Assembly: GCA_963774445.1 (NCBI GenBank) | Contig: CAVZFC010000019.1 | Location: forward strand, 558,001-622,000 | Length of the DNA: 64,000 nucleotides | Origin: CAVUQH01 sp963774445 | Lineage (GTDB): Bacteria > Myxococcota_A > Polyangia > Haliangiales > Haliangiaceae | Reading direction: 5' to 3' | Shown: piece by piece, positions 28,709 through 36,810 of the stretch | Layout of the letters: each line of letters begins with the position of its first letter | How positions within the stretch are numbered: the stretch's first letter is position 1 | The notes under the pieces: model-generated | Database searches by the model: none | The model's input: the letters and a program-made list of their open reading frames with translations, nothing else | Told to the model about the DNA's origin: nothing | Translations under genes and position numbers: made by a program

Positions 28709-28879
28709 GGGCTCAGCGGATGACCATTCATCCCACCTCTCCAGCCAGCGCGTAGCGGCTTAGTATCCGGTCGCCCTGAGCCTGTCGAAAGGCGCGTACG
28801 ATGCGCCCTTCGACAAGCTCAGGGCGACCGGGTGGTGCGTACCCGCTTCAGAGATCTGACGAATGGTCGGGCTCAGCGG
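28709..28879. mobile_element. MITE-like element with terminal inverted repeats and flanking direct repeats
   Basis: The 11-base direct repeat GGGCTCAGCGG occurs at 28709-28719 and 28869-28879. Just inside lie 8-base inverted ends GACCATTC (28722-28729) and GAATGGTC (28861-28868). The core is the long palindrome at 28767-28831. No coding frame is present. The right copy of the repeat covers the stop of the lipoprotein gene ending at 28873. Confidence 0.45.
28767..28831. repeat. Large imperfect palindrome of the CCTGAGC-TGTCGAAGG type
   Basis: Arms of about 29 bases, beginning CCGGTCGCCCTGAGC and ending GCTCAGGGCGACCGG, flank a 7-base centre. The GTCGAA/TTCGAC core belongs to a palindromic repeat found dispersed in many bacterial genomes. 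Related pieces occur at 42911-43078. Confidence 0.75.
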
Positions 28880-30251
28880 GTGGTGTAGCCGCGGAGGAAG
28901 ATCCCCTGGACCTCTAGGTCGGGCCCGTAGGTGCCCTCCTGACGACCCAGGTGATCGTCGCCTGCTGCGGCAGCGAGCCGGGGCTGGCCGCCGTCGGCGC
29001 GTGCACGACGATCAGGCGCAGCTCGTCGCCGGCGCCGAGGGTGAACGGACCGGCCGGATCGACGTAGGTGCCGGCGCCGACGTCGAACAGCTCGAGGCCG
29101 AACTGATCGGCGTCGGGACCGACCAGCGCGAGGTCGCGCAGGGTCACCGGGGCGTCGGCGCTGCCGGGAAGCTCGCGGGTGAAGGTGGAGGTGGCGCCGA
29201 CGTTGGTGCCGGGCCAGGTGACCACCGGGCCGCCGACGATGCGGTGGGTGAGCGGCGTCTCGATCGGGATGCAGTCGGTCGGGTCGTCGAAGTAGCTGCA
29301 GCGGGCCGCGTACTGCACCTTCAGGTTGTCGCCCCCGTACGGGCCGTTGTCGGTGCCGCGCCAGAACCAGCTGGCGCCGCCGTCGGTCGAGCCGCGCAGC
29401 TTGAAGGCGTAGGTGCCGTCGCCCAGCCCGTCGATGCAGACCGGAGTGAAGTCGACGAAGCGGTAGGAGTAGACGAAGTCGTTGCCCCAGCGCTCGGCGA
29501 AGCGGGCCGGGCGCGCCTGCCAGCCGCCGACGCGCGCGTCGGTGAACAGCTCGACGTCGATCATCGCGCTGGCCGCCGCCAGCTCGGCGTCGTCGAGGGC
29601 GCGGTCGGTCAGCCCGGGGACCCACACGCGCACCGCGCGCTCGCGGTACGAGCTGGCGCTGACGCCGTGGTTCCAGCAACCGGTGGCGGTGGCGCCGTCG
29701 CTGTTGAACAGGCCGCCCTCGAGGTAGTCGCCGCTGACCGGGCGCCACGATCCGAGGCCGCCCATCCACGCGACCTCGTAGTGGACCGGGGTGACGGCGT
29801 AGTTCTGGCCGTCGCGGCTGTCCCACAGCACGCGGCCGTCCTGCCCCTGGGCGCGGATCCAGTACTGCACCGTCTGGCCGTCGTCGAGCGCCTCGCCGGG
29901 CAGGGTCGCGCGCCACTGGGTGTTGTTGCCGTAGCTGCCCACGCCGTCGGCGTCGACGGTCATCGGCGCCGACTCGACCGTGCCGCCGGCGTCCACCCAG
30001 TAGAGGTCGACGCGATCGGCGCTGCCGATCGGATAGGTCTGGGTGTAGACGTCGAGCGGGTGGCCGGCCGCGGGCGAAAGGGTCGGCGGCAGCCAGACGC
30101 CGGCGACGCCCAGGTGCGTGTCGCCGACCCAGGTGAGCGCGCCGCCTCCGGCCTCGATGCTGCCGTGGGCGGCGTCGTCGGGACCGGTCACGCAGGCGGC
30201 CGGCGCGAGGAGGGCGCAGAAAAGGAGCAGGCGGGGGAGTCGGGGGGACAT
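28873..30251 (-). CDS. Large lipoprotein of unknown function, frameshift near the C-terminus
   Basis: From ATG 30251 (MSPRLPRLLLFCALLAPAAC, lipobox APAAC) the frame runs to about 28940 and ends at 28914 in its own frame. Adding one base at about 28940 instead gives RQEGTYGPDLEVQGIFLRGYTTR and a stop at 28873. The mature protein is beta-rich: DRVDLYWVDAGG, TVQYWIRAQGQDGRVLWDS, VRVWVPGLTD, TYAFKLRGSTDGGASWFWRG, then a final domain with an LALVGPDADQFGLELFDVG segment. It resembles secreted myxobacterial proteins with immunoglobulin-like modules. No catalytic motif is seen. Confidence 0.68.
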
Positions 30252-30371
30252 GCTCACGCACAGGAGCAAGCTCCGTGCCCGGATCGAGGCGCATCATTTC
30301 CACCGCTTGAGCGCGGGTGGCAACTCGAAACGTTGCCGGATCCAACGCGCCGCGACGGCTCGTCGCGGCCG

Positions 30372-31163
30372 TCAGGGCCGAGCCGGCGCCCGCGCGGCGA
30401 GGAACCCTTCGACCGCCGTCCAGTACGCCTTGCTGTCGGAGAAGCGCGGCCACAGCGCGCGCGAGCCGTGATTGCCCGCGGTGGACGGCAGGAAATAGTG
30501 CTTGGCCTTGCCGGGGATCGCCTCGTAGATCGACCACCAGCTCGACTTCTCGCCGCGCGCCGAGGCGATGAAGACCGGCGCGCGAAGGTGCGCGGCCGCC
30601 CGCGCCACCCAATCCCTGGGCTTGCCCAGCTTGGCGTAATACTCGCCGGGCGAGAAGGCCAGCACCACGTCGGCCAGCTCCGGGTGCTCGCCGACAACAT
30701 GCAGCACCAACCCGGCCGAGTAGGAGCTGCCCCAGGCGATCAGCGTCTTCTTGGCGTAGTGGGCGCGGGCGTAGGCGAGCGCGGCGCGGAGATCTTGCTC
30801 GGCGTCGAGGTAGCTCGTGCCGATACCCTTCTTCGCGGCCCGGGCATGCGTCGCGTTGACTACGCCGTCGGCCTTGCCGCCCGAGCGCAGATCCACGGCC
30901 ATGGCGTCGTAGCCGAGCGCGTTCAGGCGCGGGGCGATGCGCCGGTACTCGCCGCGGCTCCATCCGGCCTGATGGAACAGCACGATGAACGGCGCGTCGC
31001 CGCCGTGGGTGAGGTACAGGTCGGCCGTGATCGCCAGCCCGTCCTCGGAGGGGAAGGTGATGGTCTTGGGCGCGGGTCCGGGCGCCGCCTTGCCCGGCGC
31101 GGGCGCCCCCGCCGCGGGCGAGCAACCCAAGAGCAGCGCGATCAACAGCGTGCGTTGGATCAT
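30372..31163 (-). CDS. Alpha/beta hydrolase lipoprotein
   Basis: 263 residues. The lipobox ALLLGC marks Cys14, followed by an Ala/Pro linker. The fold shows APFIVLFHQAGWSRGEYRRIA (oxyanion region), nucleophile elbow GSSYSAG, and NHGSRALWPRF with the catalytic His; the acid is probably in the ASARGEKSSWWSI loop or nearby. It is exported and membrane-anchored, possibly an esterase or peptidase of the dienelactone hydrolase/BAAT-like group. It is transcribed in the same direction as the downstream lipoprotein gene, about 120 bases away. Confidence 0.83.
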   Translation of the reverse strand: MIQRTLLIALLLGCSPAAGAPAPGKAAPGPAPKTITFPSEDGLAITADLYLTHGGDAPFIVLFHQAGWSRGEYRRIAPRLNALGYDAMAVDLRSGGKADGVVNATHARAAKKGIGTSYLDAEQDLRAALAYARAHYAKKTLIAWGSSYSAGLVLHVVGEHPELADVVLAFSPGEYYAKLGKPRDWVARAAAHLRAPVFIASARGEKSSWWSIYEAIPGKAKHYFLPSTAGNHGSRALWPRFSDSKAYWTAVEGFLAARAPARP

Positions 31164-31212
31164 GACAGGAGCCTAGCGCACACGCGGCGCCCATCTATGT
31201 CAAGATGCGCGC

Positions 31213-31776
31213 ATGCGCAACCTGGGCATGGCATTCGCGGCGGCCGCGCTCCTCGTGGCCGCTTGCAGCAGCGACGAGTTGACCAGCGAGAAGGCGGCGC
31301 CAGAGAAGGAGCCGCCGCCGGCCGAGACCAAGCCGGCCGAGCCGACCCCGCCGCCGTCGCCGCCCCCGGTGCTGTCGGACGAGCCGGTCGACACCGACCT
31401 GGCCGGCATCGGCTACACGATCAAGGTGCCCGGCACGTGGAAGCTGAAGGAGATCGGCAAGACGTCGTACCACTTCACGATCCCGCTGATCGGCAAGAAG
31501 ACCGATATCCCGTCGCGCATGGACATCAACGTGGGCAAGGCGCCGTCGTCGGTGGGCGCGGCGTCCAAGGCCTGCCCGGCCAAGGTGCTGGAGAAGAAGA
31601 CCCTCGACGACGGGCGCTTCTACTACATCTGCGAGCAGACCGCGGTCGGCCGCACGCTGCGCAACTTCCAGTACATCATCAAGACCAAGACCAAGGGCCA
31701 GGCGATCATGTGCACGGCCAACGGCGCCGACATCGATCCGATGCTCGAGGCCTGCAAGACGTTGACCGCGAAGTAG
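31213..31776 (+). CDS. Lipoprotein of unknown function
   Basis: 187 residues. Lipobox LLVAAC gives Cys18, followed by a Glu/Pro/Lys-rich linker (KEPPPAETKPAEPTPPPSPP). The C-terminal domain reads GIGYTIKVPGTWKLKEIGKTSYHFTIPL and ends IMCTANGADIDPMLEACKTL, with four cysteines that could form two disulfides. The beta-rich pattern resembles PsbP/LpqN-like or Tsi-like domains, but I cannot assign a family. It lies 40 bases before the putative selenoprotein gene and may be co-transcribed. Confidence 0.75.
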   Translation: MRNLGMAFAAAALLVAACSSDELTSEKAAPEKEPPPAETKPAEPTPPPSPPPVLSDEPVDTDLAGIGYTIKVPGTWKLKEIGKTSYHFTIPLIGKKTDIPSRMDINVGKAPSSVGAASKACPAKVLEKKTLDDGRFYYICEQTAVGRTLRNFQYIIKTKTKGQAIMCTANGADIDPMLEACKTLTAK

Positions 31777-31816
31777 CTCGGTGTAACCGAACCCCGCCGG
31801 CCGGCGTACTATCCCC

Positions 31817-32413
31817 GTGCAGCGAATCCTCTCTCTCGTGGCCCTGGCCGGCCTCGCTCTGGCCGGATGTGGCGGCGCCGACGCGCCGGCCCGCGCCGCT
31901 CACGCCGACGCGCCCCGGCACCCGCGCGGCTGGAAGGCCTACCCGCACCATCGGATGACCGGTGTCGAAGGGATGGGGCCGGCGGCCGACGCGACCGTGG
32001 TCGACGACAGCGGCCGGCCAATGACGCTGTCCAGCGCGTGGGCCGACCATCGGGCGCTGCTGATCTTCTACCGCGGCTACTGGTGACCCGACTGCCGCAA
32101 GCAGCTGGTCCAGCTGCAACACCGCCTCGATGATCTCCACGGCGCCAACCTGCAGGTGGTCGCCGTCAGCGTCGATCCGCCGGCCCGATCAGCCGAGCTG
32201 CGCAAGCGCCTGGGCCTGACCTTCCCGCTGTACAGCGACCAGGGCGGCGCCGCCGCCCGCGCCTGGAACGTCTACGACCCTTCGACCGAGATCGCGCTGG
32301 CGGCGACGTTCGTCGTCGCGCCGGGCGGCCGGGTGATCTACCGGTTCCTGGGAACCAGCAAGTCCGACCGCCCGAGCGTCGACCAGATCCTGGCGGGCAT
32401 CGCGGGCCGCTAG
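31817..32413 (+). CDS. Putative selenocysteine-containing peroxiredoxin-like (AhpC/TSA) lipoprotein
   Basis: 198 residues from GTG 31817, read through an in-frame TGA at 32084-32086. Lipobox LALAGC gives Cys18. The thioredoxin fold is complete: MTLSSAWADHRALLIFYRGYW, then UPDCRKQLVQLQHRL, then VVAVSVDPPARSAELRKRLGL, FPLYSDQGGAAARAWNVYD and TFVVAPGGRVIYRF. The TGA is residue 90, exactly where homologues have the first Cys of WCPxC, and Cys93 completes a U-x-x-C redox motif. A hairpin with a GGUC loop starts 14 bases after the TGA. Selenocysteine insertion is inferred. The alternative is a nonsense mutation or a read error of TGC/TGT. Confidence 0.78.
32087..32117 (+). promoter_or_regulatory. 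Candidate bacterial SECIS element
   Basis: Directly after the in-frame TGA, GCAGCTGGTCCAGCTGC (32101-32117) folds into a 6-bp stem with loop GGUCC. The apical GU is 22-23 bases after the TGA, inside the range known for SelB-dependent bacterial SECIS elements, and GGUC matches the loop of the Escherichia coli fdhF element. CAGCTG is self-complementary and common in GC-rich coding DNA, so chance is possible. Confidence 0.6.
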
Positions 32414-32460
32414 AGCGGCGATCGGTTTGCGACGCGAGCGTTCGTAGACTGGGCGGCGCT

Positions 32461-33402
32461 CTAGCGATACGACCGATCCGGCGCCTCCTCGCCGCGACCG
32501 TGTAGCTCCTTCTGCTTGACCAGCTTGTCGCCGCGGAACTGCCAGCGGCGCAGGTGCCAGCGCGGGCGGCCATGGCTGTCGGTGTCGTTGCCGAACTGCA
32601 TGAACCAGACCTTGGCCTTCTTCAGCTCCTCGGGCGTGTGGATGACGTACCCGCCGCGGCCGTAGATCTCGGTGTCGTCCTCGTACAGATCGTACTGCTC
32701 GATGAGCGCGAGCTTGTCGCCCTTCATCAGCTTCTTGAACGGCGCCACCGCGGCGTCGTGGGCGGCCTTCTCGGCCGCAGCGCGCTTCGCCTTGGCCTCG
32801 GCGACTGCCTTGTTGACGCTGTGGCAGACCTTTGCGTCCGCTTCGCCCAGGGTGACGCCGTCGGTGTAGAGCAGCGGAATCTCCTTGGGGGCACCTTTAG
32901 CGAGCGCCTCGGCCATCGCCTCGCTGCAATTCTTGGCCTCGTTCATGATGGTGATCAGCGCGCCCTCATTGGGCGTTCCCTGCTTGAGCATCCGCTCGAT
33001 CTCCATGTTCATGTGGAACGCCCAGATCGAGGCATCGAACGCCTTGACCTTGTTGTTCTGCGCCGTGCACATCCGCTCGATCGCGGAGAGCGCGATGAAC
33101 GACTCGTCGCCCTTCTTGGTCGCGCCGGCGATGGGACGCCAGAGCGGAACCATGTCGCCGGGCTGAACTCCCTGCTTCTTGGCCAACTCGACCCAGTCGA
33201 GGCAATGCTTCGGCTCCCACGGCGCCGTGGCATTCCACTCGTTCTTGTGCTTGGCCCAGTCGATCTCGTAGGTCTTGGTCGCCTCCTCTCCCAGCCGCTG
33301 GAGCGCCCGATCCTTGTCGTCGTCGGCGCGGGCCGGGGAGGCGAGGGTGAGCGTGGTCAGGGTGACGGCGAGGGCGCCGCCGATGAGCTTGATCGAATTC
33401 AT
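32461..33402 (-). CDS. Exported protein of unknown function
   Basis: 313 residues from ATG 33402, with AGGAG upstream. A signal peptide (KLIGGALAVTLTTLTLASPARA) is followed by an alpha-helical, Ala/Lys/Glu-rich domain of about 200 residues containing three scattered Cys (HCLDWVEL, MCTAQNN, NCSEAMAEAL), and a C-terminal beta-rich part: IEQYDLYEDDTEIYGRGG, KVWFMQFGNDTDSHGRPRWHLRRWQF. No family recognised. It converges with the selenoprotein gene and diverges from the VKOR fusion. Confidence 0.75.
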   Translation of the reverse strand: MNSIKLIGGALAVTLTTLTLASPARADDDKDRALQRLGEEATKTYEIDWAKHKNEWNATAPWEPKHCLDWVELAKKQGVQPGDMVPLWRPIAGATKKGDESFIALSAIERMCTAQNNKVKAFDASIWAFHMNMEIERMLKQGTPNEGALITIMNEAKNCSEAMAEALAKGAPKEIPLLYTDGVTLGEADAKVCHSVNKAVAEAKAKRAAAEKAAHDAAVAPFKKLMKGDKLALIEQYDLYEDDTEIYGRGGYVIHTPEELKKAKVWFMQFGNDTDSHGRPRWHLRRWQFRGDKLVKQKELHGRGEEAPDRSYR

Positions 33403-33639
33403 CGTTTGGGTCTCCTGGTTCGCGGCTCCCACCAGCGGGAGCACTCACATTCATCGGAACGAGCCCCCGGTGCGGTTGCCGATTTTCTGCAACCGGCCTG
33501 AATCGTTGACCAACGGTGCTGCACGTCGGGGGGGAACCCACGGTAGGCGACTCGTAGGAAGCGTAAGCCGCGTGGCCAACGACAAGGCGCCTACGGCGGC
33601 GGTTGAGCGCGCACACGCAGCCGTGAAAGGATCGCGGGC

Positions 33640-35433
33640 ATGCGCTACCGTCCGAATGGGTTCACGGTGGTGGTCGGGGTGGGAGCGCTGCTCGGCCTGC
33701 TGTTCGCGAGCGTTTCCACCTACGACTTCGTCATGCACCTCGACCGGCAGGTGCACGACGTCCACTGCTCCTTCGTTCCCGGCCTGTCGGGGACCCACAC
33801 CGGGGAGTCCGGCTGCCAGGTGACGCTGATCAGCCCGTATTCGTCGGTGCTGCGCAGCTCGATCTGGGGCGGCATTCCGATCTCGCTGGCGGCGATGGCG
33901 GTGTTCGCGTTCCTCCTGGCGTTCGCCGTCGACCTGGTGTTTACCCGGCGCGAACGGGACGTGCGTGCCGCCGGCTTTCTCGCCCTGGCCACCGGCCTGC
34001 CCGCGCTGACGTCGATCGTCATGGGCTACCTGTCGCTGGTCCGCCTCGATGCCGTGTGCAAGCTGTGTATCGGCATCTATTTCTCCAGCGCGGTCTGCCT
34101 GACCGGGGCGCTGCTCCTGTTTCTGCGCGCGCGCAAGAGCGCCGGCCCGGAAGGCGGGCGCGCCGCCGCCCCGACCCCCAAGCCGGCGCCGGTCGAGCAC
34201 GGCGCCGAGCCCGCCTGGGTCGGCGCCAGCGACGGCCCCGCAGAGCCGGAGCCGGAGCCCGAGCCGGAGCCCGAGCCCCGCCCGACGACGACCCGCCGCC
34301 CACCGGTGACCTGGGGCTACCTGGCCGCCGCGTTCGGTGTCGGCGTGCTGTTCGTCGCCGTGCCGCTCACCACCTACGTCATCGCCGCGCCCAATCACGA
34401 GCGCTTCATCGGCACCTGCGGCGCGTTGAGGGTTCCCGACAATCCGTCCGACTTGATGGTTCCGCTCGACCCACACCCCGGCGCTCCGGTGACGGTCGAG
34501 GTCCTCGACCCGCTGTGTCCGGCGTGTCGCGGCTTCGAGGACCGCCTCGACGCCAGCGGGCTCCAAGGGGAGATGGATCGCAAGGCGGTGCTGTTCCCGC
34601 TCGATCACAGCTGCAACTGGATGGTCGACAACACGCTCCACCCCGGCGCCTGCACCGTGAGCCTGGCCGTGCTGTGCGCGGGCGATCGCGCTCCTGCCGT
34701 GGTCGACTGGGCGTTCGCCCACCAGGACGAGGTTCGCCGCGCGACCGCCGCGGATCCGGGCGCCGCCGAGCGCATGGTCACCGCCGCGTTCCCTGACCTC
34801 GGCACGTGCATCGGCACGGCCACGACCAGGAACAGGCTCAACCGCTCGCTGCGCTGGGCGGTCGACAATCAGCTGCCGGTGACCACGCCGCAGCTGTACG
34901 TCAACGGCGTCAAGCTGTGCGAGGAGGACGTCAACATCGGCCTCGACTTCGCGCTGTCGCACATGCTATCGCGCGCGCGCGCTGGCACCCTGACCGGCGA
35001 GGCGCCGGCCGAACAGCCGCCGCCGGCCGAAGAGCCGGCGACCGCGCCGACCCACCGCGCCGCGACCCAGACCCCGCCGCCGCCCGCCGGGACCCCTCCC
35101 GCCGAGGCCGTGACGCCGGGCAACGGCGCCGACCGGGCAGCCGCGCCCGGCACCGAGCCGAAGCCGCCGACGACCGGGGGCGAAGAGCCGCCACCACCCG
35201 AGGAGCCAAAGCCGCCCAAGGAGCCACCCCCGGCAGAGGAGCCGCCCACGCCCAAGCCGCCGCCGGCCCCGGGCGAGAAGCCGCCGCCCCCGGACGAGGA
35301 GTCCGGCAGCGCCGAGGCGACGCCGGCCCCGACGACGCCGGCCCCGACGACGCCGACCCCGACGACGCCGACCGACGACCAACCCGCAACCAACCCACCG
35401 ACTGACGATCAACCCACGGGGGGTCAGCCATGA
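33640..35433 (+). CDS. VKOR / DsbA-like thioredoxin fusion with proline-rich tail
   Basis: 597 residues. Residues 1-165 are a vitamin K epoxide reductase domain: loop cysteines Cys43 and Cys59, SIWGGIPISLA, and active-site CKLC (140-143) in the fourth helix. After a Glu/Pro linker and another helix (YLAAAFGVGVLFVAVPLTTYVI), a periplasmic thioredoxin-like domain has CPAC (293-296) and the cis-Pro region TTPQLYVNG. From about 445 the chain is Pro/Glu/Thr-rich with PTTPAPTTP repeats. The enzyme should use quinone to reoxidise its own DsbA-like domain and so make disulfides. ATGA overlap with the next gene. Confidence 0.9.
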   Translation: MRYRPNGFTVVVGVGALLGLLFASVSTYDFVMHLDRQVHDVHCSFVPGLSGTHTGESGCQVTLISPYSSVLRSSIWGGIPISLAAMAVFAFLLAFAVDLVFTRRERDVRAAGFLALATGLPALTSIVMGYLSLVRLDAVCKLCIGIYFSSAVCLTGALLLFLRARKSAGPEGGRAAAPTPKPAPVEHGAEPAWVGASDGPAEPEPEPEPEPEPRPTTTRRPPVTWGYLAAAFGVGVLFVAVPLTTYVIAAPNHERFIGTCGALRVPDNPSDLMVPLDPHPGAPVTVEVLDPLCPACRGFEDRLDASGLQGEMDRKAVLFPLDHSCNWMVDNTLHPGACTVSLAVLCAGDRAPAVVDWAFAHQDEVRRATAADPGAAERMVTAAFPDLGTCIGTATTRNRLNRSLRWAVDNQLPVTTPQLYVNGVKLCEEDVNIGLDFALSHMLSRARAGTLTGEAPAEQPPPAEEPATAPTHRAATQTPPPPAGTPPAEAVTPGNGADRAAAPGTEPKPPTTGGEEPPPPEEPKPPKEPPPAEEPPTPKPPPAPGEKPPPPDEESGSAEATPAPTTPAPTTPTPTTPTDDQPATNPPTDDQPTGGQP

Positions 35434-36143
35434 TCGCCGCCATCCGCATCATCGCCGCCGCCATCGGCCTGCTCTATCCCACCGTCGTCGCCGTGTCGTG
35501 GATTCACTCGGCCGACGATCGCCTGGCCGCCGAGCAGCACGCCGAGGCCGATCCGGCCAGCGCCGTCGCCGTGGCCGCCGCCGCCAACGAAGAGTACTGC
35601 ACCGTCGAGCTCAAGCGGATCCTGCGCCGCGTGCTCAAGAGCTGCGGCCTGATCGGACAGAGCGGCGGCAGCGGCACCACCGCGCGCGGCTGCCAGCCGG
35701 TCGACGCCAAGTCGGTGGCGACCATGAGCGGCGACGACTTCAACGCCCTGTTCCTGCCGATGAAGGACCGTGGCGGCATCATCCAGTTCGACCAGGGGCA
35801 GTCCGAGCTCGACGCCGCCGACATCACGCTGATCGACAAGTTCTTCGGCGACCAGGGCGGCGCGAGCTACTTCTTCATCGTCGCCCGCGCCTCTCCCGAG
35901 GGCTCGGTCGAGACCAACCGCAAGCTGTCGGAGGCCCGCGCCGAGGCACTGATGGACCACCTGCGCAAGCGCTTCCCCGATCCCGATCTGGATCACGAGG
36001 TCGGCCTGCTCTGGCTGGGCGAAGAGTTCGCCCAGCTGGGCACAGACTTCTGCCAGTGGTCGCGCAGCGGCCCGGCCGACCAGTGCAAACCCGAAGACAT
36101 CAACCGCAGCGCCTTCGTCGCATGGATCGACTGCCGCTTGTAG
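35430..36143 (+). CDS. OmpA-family C-terminal domain protein
   Basis: 237 residues from ATG 35430. An N-terminal hydrophobic segment (AAIRIIAAAIGLLYPTVVAV) acts as signal or anchor. The C-terminal part carries the OmpA-like peptidoglycan-binding pattern: GIIQFDQGQSELDAADITLI, FFIVARASPEGSVETNRKLSEARAEALMDHLRKRF. Six cysteines are scattered through the protein, which suits a gene sandwiched between VKOR-DsbA and TlpA-like genes. It probably binds the cell wall and may be a client or scaffold of that pathway. Confidence 0.8.
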   Translation: MIAAIRIIAAAIGLLYPTVVAVSWIHSADDRLAAEQHAEADPASAVAVAAAANEEYCTVELKRILRRVLKSCGLIGQSGGSGTTARGCQPVDAKSVATMSGDDFNALFLPMKDRGGIIQFDQGQSELDAADITLIDKFFGDQGGASYFFIVARASPEGSVETNRKLSEARAEALMDHLRKRFPDPDLDHEVGLLWLGEEFAQLGTDFCQWSRSGPADQCKPEDINRSAFVAWIDCRL

Positions 36144-36700
36144 TCGCCGCCGCGGCCCTGGCCGGCGCGTGTAACTCCGGCGACCACAGCGCCGGAGACG
36201 TCCGCTCGCGCGCCGACTCGGTCAAGGCCAAGCCGACCGCGCAGGCCGACGTCACCGCCATGTGCGACCGCTACTACCCGCCATCCCAGGCCCCCGCGTT
36301 CACCTGGCCCAAGACCGTCACCCCGCCACCCGCCGCCGCCGCCGGCCGCTGGCGCTGGATCAACGTCTGGGCCACCTGGTGCCACCCCTGCGTCGAAGAA
36401 GTTCCTCGCCTGCTGTCGTGGCGCAACCAGCTCGGCGTCGATCTCGTCTTCCTGTCGGCCGATGACGCCGACGAGCCGGTCGCCGCCTTCCACGCAAAAC
36501 ACCCCGACATGCCCGACGGCCCCCGCCTCGCCGACCCCGACACTGTCCCCGCCTGGATCGAAACCCTAGGCGTCCACGGCGCCAGCCTGCCGATCCACCT
36601 CTTCCTCGACCCGCAAAACCGCCTCCGCTGCGTCCGTGCCTCCGGCATCGACGACAACGACCTCCCCACCATCCGCACCCTGCTCCGGGGACGTTCGTAA
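36122..36700 (+). CDS. TlpA-like thioredoxin-fold lipoprotein
   Basis: 192 residues from ATG 36122, overlapping the OmpA-like gene by 22 bases. The lipobox LAGAC gives Cys17. The thioredoxin domain has active site WCHPC (86-90) in WRWINVWATWCHPCVEEVP, then VDLVFLSADDADEPVAAF and the cis-Pro loop ASLPIHLFLD. It should be a membrane-anchored thiol-disulfide enzyme in the periplasm, pairing with the upstream VKOR fusion as oxidant or opposing it as reductant. It is the last gene of the three-gene redox operon. Confidence 0.87.
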   Translation: MDRLPLVVAAAALAGACNSGDHSAGDVRSRADSVKAKPTAQADVTAMCDRYYPPSQAPAFTWPKTVTPPPAAAAGRWRWINVWATWCHPCVEEVPRLLSWRNQLGVDLVFLSADDADEPVAAFHAKHPDMPDGPRLADPDTVPAWIETLGVHGASLPIHLFLDPQNRLRCVRASGIDDNDLPTIRTLLRGRS

Positions 36701-36709
36701 GTTTCTAAG
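36696..36709 (+). repeat. CGTAAGTTTCTAAG, shared with the end of the GFA-GNAT gene
   Basis: The 14-mer begins in the last codon of the TlpA-like gene and includes its stop codon. The same 14-mer, in the same register over TCG-TAA, ends the GFA-GNAT gene on the minus strand at 21807-21820. It is AT-rich compared with its surroundings. Confidence 0.4.
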
Positions 36710-36810
36710 TTCTTTACCTAGCAATTTTCAGTCGTTAGCCGATTCCACGCAACCGCGAGCCGCCTCGCGCCGATGTGGGGGGGAAGGCTGTCTTCGGACA
36801 GAACCGGACC

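Noticed and set aside
28863..31958. Very long plus-strand open frame of more than 1000 codons
   Set aside because: It is antisense to two well-supported lipoprotein genes and has Arg/Gly/Ala/Val-rich low-complexity composition, a usual artefact of GC-rich third positions.
35320..35400. Short tandem DNA repeats (CCGACGACGCCGGCC type)
   Set aside because: They encode the PTTPAPTTP tail of the VKOR-DsbA fusion and are simple coding repeats.
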